From contig CP075525.1 in assembly GCA_025808415.1 (NCBI GenBank), forward strand, positions 1,287,501 through 1,351,500: 64,000 bases of DNA. Reading direction: 5' to 3'. The stretch is from Cyclobacteriaceae bacterium. GTDB lineage: Bacteria; Bacteroidota; Bacteroidia; Cytophagales; Cyclobacteriaceae. Under the pieces are notes generated by a model. It was given only the letters and a program-made list of their open reading frames with translations. It ran no database searches and was not told the DNA's origin. The position numbers and the translations under genes are program-made. Position 1 is the first letter of the stretch. The number at the start of each line of letters is the position of its first letter. Positions 51,609 through 62,000 of the stretch are shown in pieces.

Positions 51609-52178
51609 TTAAACAAAATCCTTCATCGGGTCGCGTGGCTCGGCCAGCGATTCTCCTTTAATTTTTTTCTGCAGTTGCATGATACCATACAACAAAGCCT
51701 CCGGTCGTGGTGGGCAACCGGGCACGTATACATCCACCGGGATAATATGATCAGCACCCTTTACAACCGAATAAGTATTATAATAGAATGGCCCGCCAGA
51801 CGTTGCACAGGCCCCCATAGCGATTACATATTTTGGATCGGCCATCTGATCATAAAGTCTTTTCAGCACCGGTGCCATTTTATTTACGATGGTTCCCGCA
51901 ATAACAATTAAGTCGGCTTGCCGAGGCGTAGCGCGTGCTACCTCGGTTCCAAACCGTGACCAGTCATGTCTGCTGGCACCGGTAGCCATCATTTCAATGG
52001 CGCAACAACTGGTACCAAATACCAAGGGCCAGAGTGAATTTGCACGCGACCAGTTTACAACACTGTCAATAGAAGTAATTACGATGTTGCTTCCCGGGCC
52101 ACGCACAACTTCTCCGGGAAAATCTTTCAACAGTTCCTGGTGTTGCTGCGGACTTATGGTGTTTTGGTTCACTCCCAT
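51609..52178 (-). CDS. nuoB: NADH-quinone oxidoreductase subunit B (cluster N2)
   Basis: The subunit carrying the terminal 4Fe-4S cluster N2 next to the quinone site; 189 aa from Met 52178. The frame opens at 52397, but that extension lies in nuoA. The cysteines are in [20 protein letters not shown] and [12 protein letters not shown]. It overlaps nuoA by 10 bp. An 82-bp gap with REP-like hairpins follows before nuoC. Confidence 0.94.
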   Translation of the reverse strand: MGVNQNTISPQQHQELLKDFPGEVVRGPGSNIVITSIDSVVNWSRANSLWPLVFGTSCCAIEMMATGASRHDWSRFGTEVARATPRQADLIVIAGTIVNKMAPVLKRLYDQMADPKYVIAMGACATSGGPFYYNTYSVVKGADHIIPVDVYVPGCPPRPEALLYGIMQLQKKIKGESLAEPRDPMKDFV

Positions 52179-52519
52179 TTTAATGCTTTCTTTTTCCAGG
52201 CATATAACAACCCAAGGCCAAGAATGATCAGGAAAATTAAAATTTCTATAAAGGCGGAGAGTCCGATTTTTTTCATGACCACCGCCCAGGGAAAAATAAA
52301 AACTGTTTCTACATCGAAAATGAGGAAGAGGATAGCAAACAGGTAATAGCCAACCCGAAACTGTATCCAGGAACTGCCTTGCGTGGGAACCCCGCACTCG
52401 TACGGTTCGGCTTTTTGTGTGTTTTTTGATTTCGGTGCCAAGAGATCAGCCGCCAGGATACCTGCACCCACCATAATCACCCCGCCAACGAAAAATATAA
52501 TCAGTGCTTCGCTGCTCAT
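52169..52519 (-). CDS. nuoA: NADH-quinone oxidoreductase subunit A
   Basis: A small three-helix membrane subunit, 116 aa. The signatures [20 protein letters not shown], then [20 protein letters not shown] are diagnostic. It is the first gene of the nuo cluster, 73 bp downstream of korB, so it may be read from a korAB-nuo transcript. Confidence 0.94.
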   Translation of the reverse strand: MSSEALIIFFVGGVIMVGAGILAADLLAPKSKNTQKAEPYECGVPTQGSSWIQFRVGYYLFAILFLIFDVETVFIFPWAVVMKKIGLSAFIEILIFLIILGLGLLYAWKKKALKWE

Positions 52520-52592
52520 TCGCTTGAATTTTTATCGAATGTCAAATATACAAATCAGGCAATTGCTTGTTGTCCACAACGCGTTCATTCGC

Positions 52593-53627
52593 TTACTTAA
52601 TTTCCCAAACCTCACCGCTCTTAAGCAAATCATCAACGGAATGGTAACGGGCGTTTGCAGTTATCTTTTCGCGTTCTTCTGCTATGGCTTCATCGTATGT
52701 TTTAGCCCTCACTTCACGTATTACGCCAAGTGCCATGGGGAAGTGAGGCGGAGCCATCCGGGCCAGCATCAGGTGTAGGGTTGGATCTTCATGGTGTGCA
52801 TCGTGAACAAGGATGTCATTTTCGGTAATGCCATTTTCGCCAATTGTTACAGCTTCAAGTTTTAAACCGTTCAGCCGGATACCTTTTTTATTATCCTTAC
52901 CATAGAGTAGAGGTTGTCCATGCTTTACGTGCAATTGAAAGTCATCACGGTTTTGCTTGGCGGTAACTGCAGCATGGGCATCATCGTTAAAGATGACGCA
53001 ATTTTGTAATACTTCTACCAGCGATGTGCCCACGTGGTTTGCAGCGTGAACAAATATTTCAGTCATTAATTTGGGGTTGGTGTCAATGGTACGGGCATAG
53101 AATGTACCCTGTGCCCCAATCACCAGCTCTGCCGCCTGGAACGGCCGCTCAACAGAACCATAGGGAGTAGACTTGGTAACCAAACCTGTAGGCGAAGTGG
53201 GTGAGTACTGGCCTTTGGTTAGCCCGTAGATCTCGTTATTAAAGAGAATAATATTGATATCAATGTTTCTGCGTAAGGCATGTATGAAATGATTACCTCC
53301 AATCGCCATAGCATCGCCATCACCTTGTATTTCCCATACACTTAGTTTTGGGTTTGCTAGCTTTACACCGGTCGCCACAGCCGGGCCTCGCCCGTGAATG
53401 GTATGAAACCCGAAGGTATTCATGTAATAAGGAAAGCGGGCCGCGCAGCCTATGCCGGATACAAATACAAAATTCTCGCGTGGAATATTAAGTTGAGGCA
53501 ACGCATTGGTCATGGCGGATAAGATAGAGTAGTCGCCACAGCCGGGGCACCATCGCACCAGCTGATCGCTTTCAAAATCTTTTTTGGTAAGGGGTTTTTG
53601 TTGGGGTATATCGATTGTATTTTCCAT
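52593..53627 (-). CDS. korB: 2-oxoacid:ferredoxin oxidoreductase, beta subunit
   Basis: The thiamine-diphosphate subunit of a 2-oxoacid:ferredoxin oxidoreductase, probably for 2-oxoglutarate; 344 aa. ThDP-binding signature GDGDAMAIGGNHFIHALRRN then NIILFNNEIYGLTKGQYSPT; the N-terminal WCPGCGDYSILSAM lies at the cofactor pocket. The enzyme decarboxylates a 2-oxoacid to its acyl-CoA and reduces ferredoxin. It starts 4 bp after the korA stop. Substrate assignment to 2-oxoglutarate rests on family resemblance. Confidence 0.9.
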   Translation of the reverse strand: MENTIDIPQQKPLTKKDFESDQLVRWCPGCGDYSILSAMTNALPQLNIPRENFVFVSGIGCAARFPYYMNTFGFHTIHGRGPAVATGVKLANPKLSVWEIQGDGDAMAIGGNHFIHALRRNIDINIILFNNEIYGLTKGQYSPTSPTGLVTKSTPYGSVERPFQAAELVIGAQGTFYARTIDTNPKLMTEIFVHAANHVGTSLVEVLQNCVIFNDDAHAAVTAKQNRDDFQLHVKHGQPLLYGKDNKKGIRLNGLKLEAVTIGENGITENDILVHDAHHEDPTLHLMLARMAPPHFPMALGVIREVRAKTYDEAIAEEREKITANARYHSVDDLLKSGEVWEIK

Positions 53628-53631
53628 GTAA

Positions 53632-55491
53632 TCAGTCTTTAAGGTTTTCCAAGAAAACTTCTTTCAGTTCAGTAACCAGGAAGGGTTGCCCCTGGATTTT
53701 TGTATACGATAAAATATTCATGCCTGGGAACTTGCTCCGAAGTAAGGAGGCGAATTGGCCCATGTTTAATTCACACACAAGTATTTTGCTATACTTCTCA
53801 AAAACAGCTTTTGTATTTTTTGGTAGCGGATTGATGTAATTGAAATGTACAAAATCAATTTTCCGGTTGCTGTGTTGCAGTTCAGTCACGGCCGTTCGCA
53901 GCCCGCCATAAGTTCCGCCCCAGCCAACGACCAATAGTTTTCCATCGCCATTGCCTTGAACTTCTAAATCAGGGATGTAGTTGGCCACACGGTCAACCTT
54001 TTCGGCTCGGGTGCGCACCATTTTTTCATGGTTCTGCGGATCGTATGAAACATTTCCGGTCTTGTCTTGTTTTTCCAAACCTCCGATGCGGTGTTCAAAG
54101 CCAGGTGTGCCGGGCACGGCCCAGCCCCGGGCAAGGGTTTCGGCATCGCGTACATAAGGATAGTACACCCCATTATCCTTTTGGGGTTCACGGATTTTAA
54201 TCGGAGGGAGATCAGCCGTTTTCGGGAACCTCCAAGGTTCCGAACCATTAGCCAGGTATCCATCGGTTAAAAGTATTACCGGTGTCATGTGTTCTATAGC
54301 AATCTTAGCAGCCTGGTAAGCAAAGTCGAAACAGTTTGCCGGAGTGCTGGCGGCCAACACCACAGCCGGGCTTTCGCTGTTACGGCCATACACCGCTATA
54401 TTAATATCGGCTTGTTCAGTTTTTGTTGGCAAACCCGTTGAAGGTCCACCGCGTTGCACATCAACTACTACAAGAGGAATCTCCGCCATCACGGCAAGTC
54501 CTATGGCTTCACCTTTAAGGGCAATGCCCGGGCCGGAGGATGTAGTTACACCCAACTGTCCGGCATAACTTGCGCCAATGGCGGAGCACACCGCGGCAAT
54601 TTCATCTTCGGCCTGCATGGTAATAACTCCTAAATTTTTATGGCGCGAAAGTTCATGCAGGATGTCGGAGGCGGGAGTGATCGGATAGGAGCCGAGAAAA
54701 AGTTTCTTGCCTGTTTTTTCCGCTGCGGCCATCAGCCCCCATGCCGTGGCGGTGTTGCCAGAAATATGTCGATAGGTTCCCTTTTCAATCTGCGCAGGCG
54801 GAACTTTATACATGGCCGGCAGGGCTTCAATGGTTTCGGCATAGTGGAAGCCTGCATTTAAAGCGCGCTTATTACCCTCGGCCAATGCCGGAGTTTTCTT
54901 AAACTTATCCTCAATATATTTTTCTGTTTCCTTTAATGACCGATCAAATAACCAGTACATCATGCCCAAAGCAAACATGTTTTTTGAACGCATGATGCTT
55001 TTGTTGTCGAGTTGTAAACCCTCCAGTGCAGTTTTGGTAAGCGAAGAGATGGGTGCTTCAACAACATTATAGTCGGCCAAAGTCCCGTCTTCTAACGGAT
55101 TGGTTACAAAGCCTGCTTTCTCAATGTTTCGGTCAACAAAAGCGTCAAGGTCTACAATAATGTTTCCGCCTTTCCGCGCAAATTGCAAGTTTGATTTTAA
55201 GGCTGCCGGGTTCATGGCCACCAGCACATCGGCTTGATCGCCCGGGGTATAAATGTCAATCTTTCCTATTTGCACCTGAAATCCGGAAACGCCCTCAACG
55301 GTTCCTTGCGGGGCCCGAATTTCGGCCGGAAAGTCAGGGAAGGTAGCCAGGTCGTTGCCCCACAAAGCGGATGTAAAACTGAATTGCGAACCGGTTAGCT
55401 GCATTCCGTCCCCGGAATCGCCTGCAAACCGGATAACCACTTTTTCCAGTTCCTTAGTCGTTTTCTTACCGTTTACTGCTGTTTCACTCAT
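53632..55491 (-). CDS. korA: 2-oxoacid:ferredoxin oxidoreductase, fused gamma-alpha subunit
   Basis: A 619-aa subunit with an N-terminal gamma domain (about 20-210, VIRFAGDSGDGMQLTGSQFS and PQGTVEGVSGFQVQIG) fused to an alpha domain (about 240-610, LFLGSYPITPASDILHELSR and YGRNSESPAVVLAASTPANC). It binds substrate and CoA. It heads the korA-korB pair upstream of the nuo operon and is divergent from the ferredoxin gene across 134 bp, an arrangement that suits joint control of enzyme and electron carrier. Confidence 0.92.
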   Translation of the reverse strand: MSETAVNGKKTTKELEKVVIRFAGDSGDGMQLTGSQFSFTSALWGNDLATFPDFPAEIRAPQGTVEGVSGFQVQIGKIDIYTPGDQADVLVAMNPAALKSNLQFARKGGNIIVDLDAFVDRNIEKAGFVTNPLEDGTLADYNVVEAPISSLTKTALEGLQLDNKSIMRSKNMFALGMMYWLFDRSLKETEKYIEDKFKKTPALAEGNKRALNAGFHYAETIEALPAMYKVPPAQIEKGTYRHISGNTATAWGLMAAAEKTGKKLFLGSYPITPASDILHELSRHKNLGVITMQAEDEIAAVCSAIGASYAGQLGVTTSSGPGIALKGEAIGLAVMAEIPLVVVDVQRGGPSTGLPTKTEQADINIAVYGRNSESPAVVLAASTPANCFDFAYQAAKIAIEHMTPVILLTDGYLANGSEPWRFPKTADLPPIKIREPQKDNGVYYPYVRDAETLARGWAVPGTPGFEHRIGGLEKQDKTGNVSYDPQNHEKMVRTRAEKVDRVANYIPDLEVQGNGDGKLLVVGWGGTYGGLRTAVTELQHSNRKIDFVHFNYINPLPKNTKAVFEKYSKILVCELNMGQFASLLRSKFPGMNILSYTKIQGQPFLVTELKEVFLENLKD

Positions 55492-55625
55492 GCCCCGAAA
55501 TTTTTTGTCTGTTAAGTTACACTACCCGCGCCATATTAGCTATGGGTTCAAAATTGGACTAGTTTATATTTATTCCTTATCTTCAAACATGACAATGGTC
55601 ATATCGTTCCATTAAATTCATCATT

Positions 55626-55928
55626 ATGCCCTACATTATTTGCGAACCTTGCGTAAGTACCTGCGATACCGCGTGTGTAGATGTTTGCCCGGTGGATTGT
55701 ATACATGGCCCCATTAGTAAAGACGGAAGTGGCTCAGAGGTGAAAGAACCAGGGTTTGAAAAAGAAGGCAAACAACTTTACATCAATCCCGAAGTATGTA
55801 TTGATTGCGATGCCTGTGTGCCGGCCTGCCCTGTGGAAGCCATTTTTGAAGAGAGCCAGGTACCCGAAAAGTGGAAAAGTTACATCCCTAAGAACTATGA
55901 GTTTTTTGGTGTTCAACCTCCTGCCTGA
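55626..55928 (+). CDS. Ferredoxin with two Fe-S clusters (7Fe or 8Fe type)
   Basis: A 100-aa ferredoxin. The first cysteine group is CEPCVSTCDTACVDVCPVDC and the second CIDCDACVPACPVEAIF. The irregular first group and length resemble FdxA-type ferredoxins. Divergent from korA with a 134-bp shared upstream region, it is the plausible electron acceptor of KorAB and the donor to the EFG-less complex I, an inference from position. A -7-like TATCTTC (about 55580) lies 21 nt after a TTG. Confidence 0.9.
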   Translation: MPYIICEPCVSTCDTACVDVCPVDCIHGPISKDGSGSEVKEPGFEKEGKQLYINPEVCIDCDACVPACPVEAIFEESQVPEKWKSYIPKNYEFFGVQPPA

Positions 55929-55952
55929 TGGTGATCAGTAAACATGTTATTT

Positions 55953-55985
55953 ATGTCCTGTACATTTGTTACAGGACATTTTTAT
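55953..55985 (+). terminator. Terminator of the ferredoxin gene
   Basis: Stem TGTCCTGT (55954-55961) with ACAGGACA (55971-55978), a 9-nt loop and a T-run at 55979-55983. It lies 25 bp after the ferredoxin stop and just before the next gene. Confidence 0.8.
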
Positions 55986-55997
55986 TGGTGCCCGTAC

Positions 55998-57488
55998 ATG
56001 ATTAAAATTTTAAGCGCACAGCAAATCAAACAGCTTGATGCCTACACCATAATGCATGAGCCCATCGCTTCAATCGATTTAATGGAGCGGGCCAGCCGTG
56101 CGTTTTGTTCGTGGTTTACCGAGCGGGTTGATCCTGCAACAACGGTTGGGATAATTTGTGGTACCGGAAACAACGGAGGCGATGGTTTAGGGATAGCGCG
56201 CTTGCTTGCAGGATTTGATTACAACGTTAGGGTTTGGATTGTGCGAAACTCAGCACCAGTTACCGATGATTTTGAAACGAACCTTCAGCGGTTAAAAAAC
56301 AGCGTTACCTACCTTGAGCAACCAGTCTCTTCTTCAGTTTTTTCCGAATGCAACGTGTTGATCGATGCTTTGTTTGGAACGGGCTTGTCGCGCCCTGTTG
56401 AAGGGATTTATGCCGATACCATCCATGCAGTTAACCAGGCAAAAGCCTTGCGTATTGCTGTGGATATGCCCTCAGGCCTCTTGGCCGACAAGGCATCAAC
56501 AGGGCCAATCGTAAAAGCCGACTACACCGTGTCTTTTCAGTTACCTAAACGTGCATTCTTCCTGGCCGAAAATGCCGGCTATGTTGGTGAATGGGTTACA
56601 GTGGATATTGGCCTGAGCAAATCCTTTCTACAACAGGCAGAATCCGATACTTTTTTACTTACACAGAAAGCTGTTCGAAAGCTGCTTAAACCTCAAAAGA
56701 AGTTCGATCATAAAGGCACGCGTGGCCACGCGTTGCTCATTGCCGGAAGCTATGGCAAAATGGGTGCTGCCGTGCTGGCTTCCCGCGCTGTTTTACGAAC
56801 GGGTGCCGGATTGCTCACAACACATGTTCCTGCAAACGGATATGAAATTATTCAAATAACCATACCTGAAGCTATGGTGAGTGTTGATCGATCAGAAGAA
56901 TGGTTTTCGATATGCCCTGATGTAGAAGCTTATACGGCTATTGGTATTGGCCCTGGTTTAGGCAAGAATAAAAAAACAACACAGGCATTAGGCGATGTGC
57001 TGGAGAAAGCCAACATGCCTATGGTGCTGGATGCCGATGCACTGAATATCATGAGTGAAAATCGTGAGTTGCTTGTGTTGATGAAACAGGGTACTATCCT
57101 TACCCCTCATCCAAAAGAATTTGAGCGTCTGGCGGGGGTTTCAAAAAGTGGTTTTGAACGACTGGATCGCCAGCAGGCATTTTCAAAAGAACATAAGGTT
57201 GTGGTTGTGTTAAAAGGGGCGCATACAACCATTTCAACTCCCGAAGGCAACCTTTTTATTAACAACACGGGCAACCCTGTAATGGCAACCGCAGGCTCGG
57301 GCGATGTGTTGACCGGAATGCTAACAGCCCTGCTGGCGCAAGGCTATACTTGCCATGAAGCTGCCCAATTGGGGGTATGGCTGCACGGACTGGCCGGTGA
57401 TGAAGCCAGAAAAAGAATTGGTTCTCGTGGGGTGCTGGCCTCGGATATAATTGATCACATCCCTGACGCTTTTGGGAAATTGAACTGA
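55998..57488 (+). CDS. nnr: Bifunctional NAD(P)HX epimerase/dehydratase
   Basis: Repairs hydrated NADH and NADPH. A 496-aa fusion from Met 55998 (the frame opens at 55944 inside the terminator). The N-terminal YjeF_N epimerase domain (about 1-210) has IICGTGNNGGDGLGIARLLA. The C-terminal kinase-like dehydratase (about 225-490) has RGHALLIAGSYGKMGAAVLA, the PHPKEFERL loop and ATAGSGDVLTGMLTALLAQG, the ADP-binding end. The length is normal. It is a single gene between the ferredoxin and a T9SS-type protein. Confidence 0.92.
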   Translation: MIKILSAQQIKQLDAYTIMHEPIASIDLMERASRAFCSWFTERVDPATTVGIICGTGNNGGDGLGIARLLAGFDYNVRVWIVRNSAPVTDDFETNLQRLKNSVTYLEQPVSSSVFSECNVLIDALFGTGLSRPVEGIYADTIHAVNQAKALRIAVDMPSGLLADKASTGPIVKADYTVSFQLPKRAFFLAENAGYVGEWVTVDIGLSKSFLQQAESDTFLLTQKAVRKLLKPQKKFDHKGTRGHALLIAGSYGKMGAAVLASRAVLRTGAGLLTTHVPANGYEIIQITIPEAMVSVDRSEEWFSICPDVEAYTAIGIGPGLGKNKKTTQALGDVLEKANMPMVLDADALNIMSENRELLVLMKQGTILTPHPKEFERLAGVSKSGFERLDRQQAFSKEHKVVVVLKGAHTTISTPEGNLFINNTGNPVMATAGSGDVLTGMLTALLAQGYTCHEAAQLGVWLHGLAGDEARKRIGSRGVLASDIIDHIPDAFGKLN

Positions 57489-57582
57489 ATTTTGTTGACG
57501 ATTTAAACCTTTTTGGGACTTTGTGCATCTAAATGGTGTTCCAGGCCAACTTTTGGTGTGGATTTTGCGTAAACTAAGCCAT

Positions 57583-57936
57583 ATGAAAGTACTTAAAACC
57601 TTTACCGTTCTCTCCATAAGCTTGTTTTCAAGCCTTATGGTGTTTGGTCAGGAGGGTGTGCTTTTGTCGGAAAAATTTTCGTTGGGTAAGTCCATTTCGT
57701 TGTACCCTAACCCAGCCGTGGAGTACGTAGAAGTTAACCTTGATCACCTTCACGCCAGTTCTGTAAAAATTTCCCTCTATAATATCATAGGTAATGAAGT
57801 GGCCGTAGAGTCAGAGATTATTGATGACCATAAGATCAGGCTTCGTGTAAAGGACTTTGCTGCAGGATATTACCTGCTGGCCCTTCGGGATGATGAAACA
57901 AAGTTTAAGGGTACCTACAAATTCTTAAAGCGCTGA
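57583..57936 (+). CDS. Minimal exported protein with T9SS type A sorting-like domain
   Basis: A 117-aa protein from Met 57583. After the signal peptide (MKVLKTFTVLSISLFSSLMV FGQ in outline) the mature part is almost wholly a type A sorting-like domain: SISLYPNPAVEYVEVNLDHL, then VKISLYNIIGNEV and the final YYLLALRDDETKFKGTYKFL. Such domains direct proteins through the type IX system and are normally the tail of large cargo. Here there is no cargo, so it may be a small surface protein or a chaperone-like factor. It overlaps the convergent threonine aldolase by 12 bp. Confidence 0.75.
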   Translation: MKVLKTFTVLSISLFSSLMVFGQEGVLLSEKFSLGKSISLYPNPAVEYVEVNLDHLHASSVKISLYNIIGNEVAVESEIIDDHKIRLRVKDFAAGYYLLALRDDETKFKGTYKFLKR

Positions 57937-58953
57937 ACACAGCGCTTTCGCTTTTTCTACCAATCGCTCAATTTCTTCCTCCTTCGTATCGAAAGAACAC
58001 ATCAGCCGGCATTCGTTTGTGCGCTCGTTCCATACATAGAAATGAAACTCTTTTTGCAACCCTTCAATGATGGATTCGGGCATAATGGCAAAAACCCCGT
58101 TGCCATCAACGTTTTGCGTGATTTTGATTTGCGGGATTCGGCTAAGTCCTTCTTCCAGTTTTTTGGCCATGGTGTTGGCGTGCGTGGCATTTCTTCTCCA
58201 CAGGTCGTTCGAGAGCAGTGCCTCAAATTGTGAACTGATAAACCGCATTTTTGAATGCAGTTGCATGCCTTGCTTACGGATGTACGGGAAGTACTTAGCC
58301 ATTTCACGATTAAAGAAAACAACCGCTTCACCGAATATCATTCCGTTTTTTGCCCCCCCAAACGATAGTACATCCACCCCGGCATCTGTGGTAAATGCCC
58401 TGAAATCTTTCCCTAAACTAACAGCCGCGTTACTGATGCGCGCACCATCCATATGCAGGTAAAGGTTAAACTTTTTAGCTACTGCAGCGAGTGCTTTAAC
58501 TTCTTCAACGCTGTAAACCGTACTGTATTCCGTTGATTGGGATATGGAAATTACCTTGGCTTGCGGGTGGTGCTGGTCGCCCAGTCGTTGGATTTTTTGT
58601 TCCACCTGGTCCGGATAGATTTTACCATCCGAGGTGGGTATCCCGATCAGTTTGCATCCGGTGAATTTTTCGGGAGCAGTGGATTCGTCAACAGTGATGT
58701 GCGCAAGCGCTGAACAAATAATGGAATGAAAAGATTGTGTTAATGCCTGCAGGCCGAGCACATTAGCACCCGTGCCGTTATACACAAAAAACACTTCGAT
58801 GTCGTTACCAAAATAATTTTTGAAGATGTTGATGGTACGCTGTGTGATGTCATCGGCACCGTACGATCTTTCATGTTCATGATTGGCGCGGTTGAGCGCC
58901 TCCATAACTTCCGGATGAACACCGGAATAATTGTCGCTGGCAAAAGCTTTCAT
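57925..58953 (-). CDS. ltaE: Low-specificity L-threonine aldolase
   Basis: A PLP-dependent fold-type I enzyme that cleaves L-threonine to glycine and acetaldehyde; 342 aa from Met 58953 (the frame opens at 58989). The PLP lysine is in SFGGAKNGMIFG (Lys202) and the conserved Asp in LHMDGARISNAAV. The N-terminus FASDNYSGVHPEVMEALNRA is typical. The gene stands alone. A hairpin at 58992-59021 lies before it. Confidence 0.9.
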   Translation of the reverse strand: MKAFASDNYSGVHPEVMEALNRANHEHERSYGADDITQRTINIFKNYFGNDIEVFFVYNGTGANVLGLQALTQSFHSIICSALAHITVDESTAPEKFTGCKLIGIPTSDGKIYPDQVEQKIQRLGDQHHPQAKVISISQSTEYSTVYSVEEVKALAAVAKKFNLYLHMDGARISNAAVSLGKDFRAFTTDAGVDVLSFGGAKNGMIFGEAVVFFNREMAKYFPYIRKQGMQLHSKMRFISSQFEALLSNDLWRRNATHANTMAKKLEEGLSRIPQIKITQNVDGNGVFAIMPESIIEGLQKEFHFYVWNERTNECRLMCSFDTKEEEIERLVEKAKALCSAL

Positions 58954-58991
58954 GAAACAAGTATAGAAGGAGGGTAGTGATATAGTCAATA

Positions 58992-59021
58992 GTACAGGGT
59001 CAATAACTTATTACCCTGTAC
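58992..59021. terminator. Hairpin between the CHAT and threonine aldolase genes
   Basis: Perfect 9-bp stem GTACAGGGT/ACCCTGTAC around a 12-nt loop, 14 bp after the CHAT gene stop on the minus strand. No strong T-run follows, so it may be a weak terminator or a processing site. Confidence 0.4.
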
Positions 59022-59034
59022 CATCCACGCTTGG

Positions 59035-62000
59035 CTACTCCAGCCCGATCATCATAAATGCACCCCAGTAAATAGGTTCGGGGTATTCGGCACGAAGCTC
59101 TTTTTTGGCCTCAATAAAGCTTTGGCGCATATTGTTGGTATTGAGCCATTTTTGATAAAATTTAAGCATCAACTTTTGGGTTGCCTCATCATCTACTTTA
59201 AACATACTCATGATCAGGATTTTTGCACCCGCCACAAGGAATGCCCGCTGCAAGCCAAACACACCTTCACCGGCTTGCAATTCGCCTAAACCTGTTTCGC
59301 AGGCGCTTAGCACCACCAGGTCGGTGCGGTCTAGGTTAAGGTTCATGGCCTCATAGGCGGTGAGGATACCGTTTTCCATGTTGTAGTTATAATCGGTTTT
59401 ATCCAATAAGTCCCCTGCACCTTTCAGTAGCAACCCGTTGCGCATTAAAGGGTTTTGGGTCAAGGCCAACTCGTTTCCTTGCATTTCGTCTTCCGGTTTT
59501 AGTTCATGGGTTGGTTTGTAAAAACCGTGGGTGGCCACGTGGAAAATTTTCGGGCTGTTAAGTTCTTTTATTCTTTCTTCGGTGGCTTTAGTTTCCAGGT
59601 ATTGCTCGGTGATCCAGCCTTTTTGCTTCAACAGTTGTTGCAGTTGGTTAATTTCCAATTCAGTTCCCGGAAGTGGCGCGATTGGCATATTATCTTTTGA
59701 AGCGGTGAGGTAGAAGGTTGGGTTACCAAACATTGAGGCTGTGTTGTCGGGTACTGCGCGTGACTTCACCTTGTTCAGGTATAAATCTTTTGTATTACTA
59801 ACCAAAACAATATTGGAGTTATCCAAGATATACTTTCCATCCGGTGTTGGAATAGCCTCCAGGTTAATCTGGTTATACACGCCATCGGCCGAAAGGTAAA
59901 TGGTTGAAACCTGGCCCAGTTGTTTTTGGATGGGGCCCCAATAAACATTGTACGAATTGGTATCCTCGATTTTACCGGTAATGGCATTTCGGTAGAACCT
60001 GAAGTTTCGTCCCTCCATCCTTGCTCCGTCATTAAGCAATATAACTTCGGGCTTTTTGCTGTCGTTTTTCACGTACATGGCCGCGTACACTACGGAGTCG
60101 GTAAAGGCATGGTTAAACACCCTGAAACGAACCATTTCAATGGCCACTTCATTTGGCTTGAGCGATTTGGCTACATCGGCAAAGGTTATGCGTTTACTTT
60201 CAAAAGCCTGCCCGAACAATTCGGAACGCTGGCTAAGGAAACGCTCCAACCGTTCTACTTCTGCAGAGAGGGCAGCCGGGTCGATTTCATTTTCAGCCAG
60301 TTGTGTAGGGGTTAGCGATAGGGCAAGGGTGAGTAGTTCTTTTTTCTGAACCCAGTTTTCGTATTGCGTTTTCAATTCGGTATCCGTGCTGTTCATAATG
60401 CGTTCACGGATTTTGATGGATGAACTGAGCAGGAGGGCTTTCGTCAGCAATTGATAGTTGTAAACATTGGCACCGAGGTCTTTAAACTCATCTAATTTGC
60501 CAAACGCGAGGGTGTTGTAAAACTCAAAGTCGCCTTTAATGGTATTCCAGTATTTTGCTTTTTCGCGTTCACTCAAAGCCGGAAAGAATTGCTTAATGAA
60601 GTTTTCATAATTATTCAAGGCGCCTTCAATGTTCACTTTGGCACGCTTGTAATCCTTCTTCATGTAGTACACCTTGCTTAGCTTGGAGAGCACTTTAACA
60701 TATTCAGGATGGGAGTTGCTGAAGCTGTTTTTGCTGTAAACCGTAAGGGCTTTGTTATAAAATTCTTCGGCTTTGTTGTAATTTTTTTGCTGGTAATAAA
60801 CATCACCGGTAAGCGTATAAATGCTGGCGGTGTTGATGTTCCGTTTGTTACCGGTTTTTTGCAACCAGATGTTTTCGGCAATGGTCAATGAATTGAATGC
60901 GATGTCGTATTTCTTTTCAGAGATATACAGTTGCGCGATGTTCTTCAGGATTTCGGCATACTGTGGATTGTCTTTACCCAACTTATCGGCTATGATATCA
61001 CGGGCTTCTACCATAATTTTTTCAACCTCACGCCTGTTATCGCCATCATAGAACTTGATCAGGGCCAACTGCGAAAGTGAACGGGCAACATCTACATGGT
61101 GCCTGCCAAATTGTTTTTCCAGGCTGGTCAGTGCTTTTCGGATGTTTTCTTCGGCCTTGTCGTAATCGCCCAGGCTGTAGTTGATGTCGCTGAGCAAACG
61201 TTGTGTTGGTGCAGCCTTAGTTGAACTTTCACCATAGGTTTTTACCGCAATTTGGTTGGCACGTTGGCCAACACGTTCAGCCTCGGTATAATCGCCACGG
61301 GCCAGCAGCAACCTGCCGCGGTTAGTCAAAGGGTCTATTAACCGAATGGATTCAGTGCCATAAAGTTTCTCGTATTCCGGTATCAGTTTGCCCAACAATT
61401 CATCGGTTTGCGCGTAAGATCCCAATTGGATGAGCAGGCTGGAGAGTTCCTCGGCTGTAGAAAGTTCGTTCCCAATGGGTACTTTCGATTTACGGATCAT
61501 GCTACGGGTACGGTCCAGGTTGCCCTGGGCTTCATCGAACATACCTTTAATGCCGTATAGTTTGGCTTGTGTTTCGATGGCGCTTATGTAATCGGCCTTC
61601 CATTTGTCATCGCGGTTTTCTTTTAAGTCGAAGATTTTTAATGACCGGTCAATATCTACATCGGCATTGTCGTAGTCACCAATCTTAATTCTCAGTTTAG
61701 CCATTTGGTTGAGCGCAATGGCAAAAGTAGGGTCAGTGTTGGTGTATTTGGTACGTGCCGCATCAGATGCTTTTTCCAGTGTTTTTGATGCCAGCGAAAA
61801 TTTATCGGTTAGTTCATAATACGATGCAATATGATAGAGCATGGTAAGATGATCTTTATGCTTGAGGTGTATTTCCTTCGCGAGCAATTTCTCGTAGCTG
61901 TTCTCGTAAATTTTCCCCGCTGCTTCTACTTTGTTTGTAAAATCGAGGTAGAAATTTGCCAAAGCAATTTGTGACAGATGATATTCCGGTGAATTTTCAC

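Noticed and set aside
52178..52397. N-terminal extension of the nuoB frame
   Set aside because: It lies within nuoA in another frame, and its translation does not resemble NuoB; Met 52178 gives a normal NuoB.
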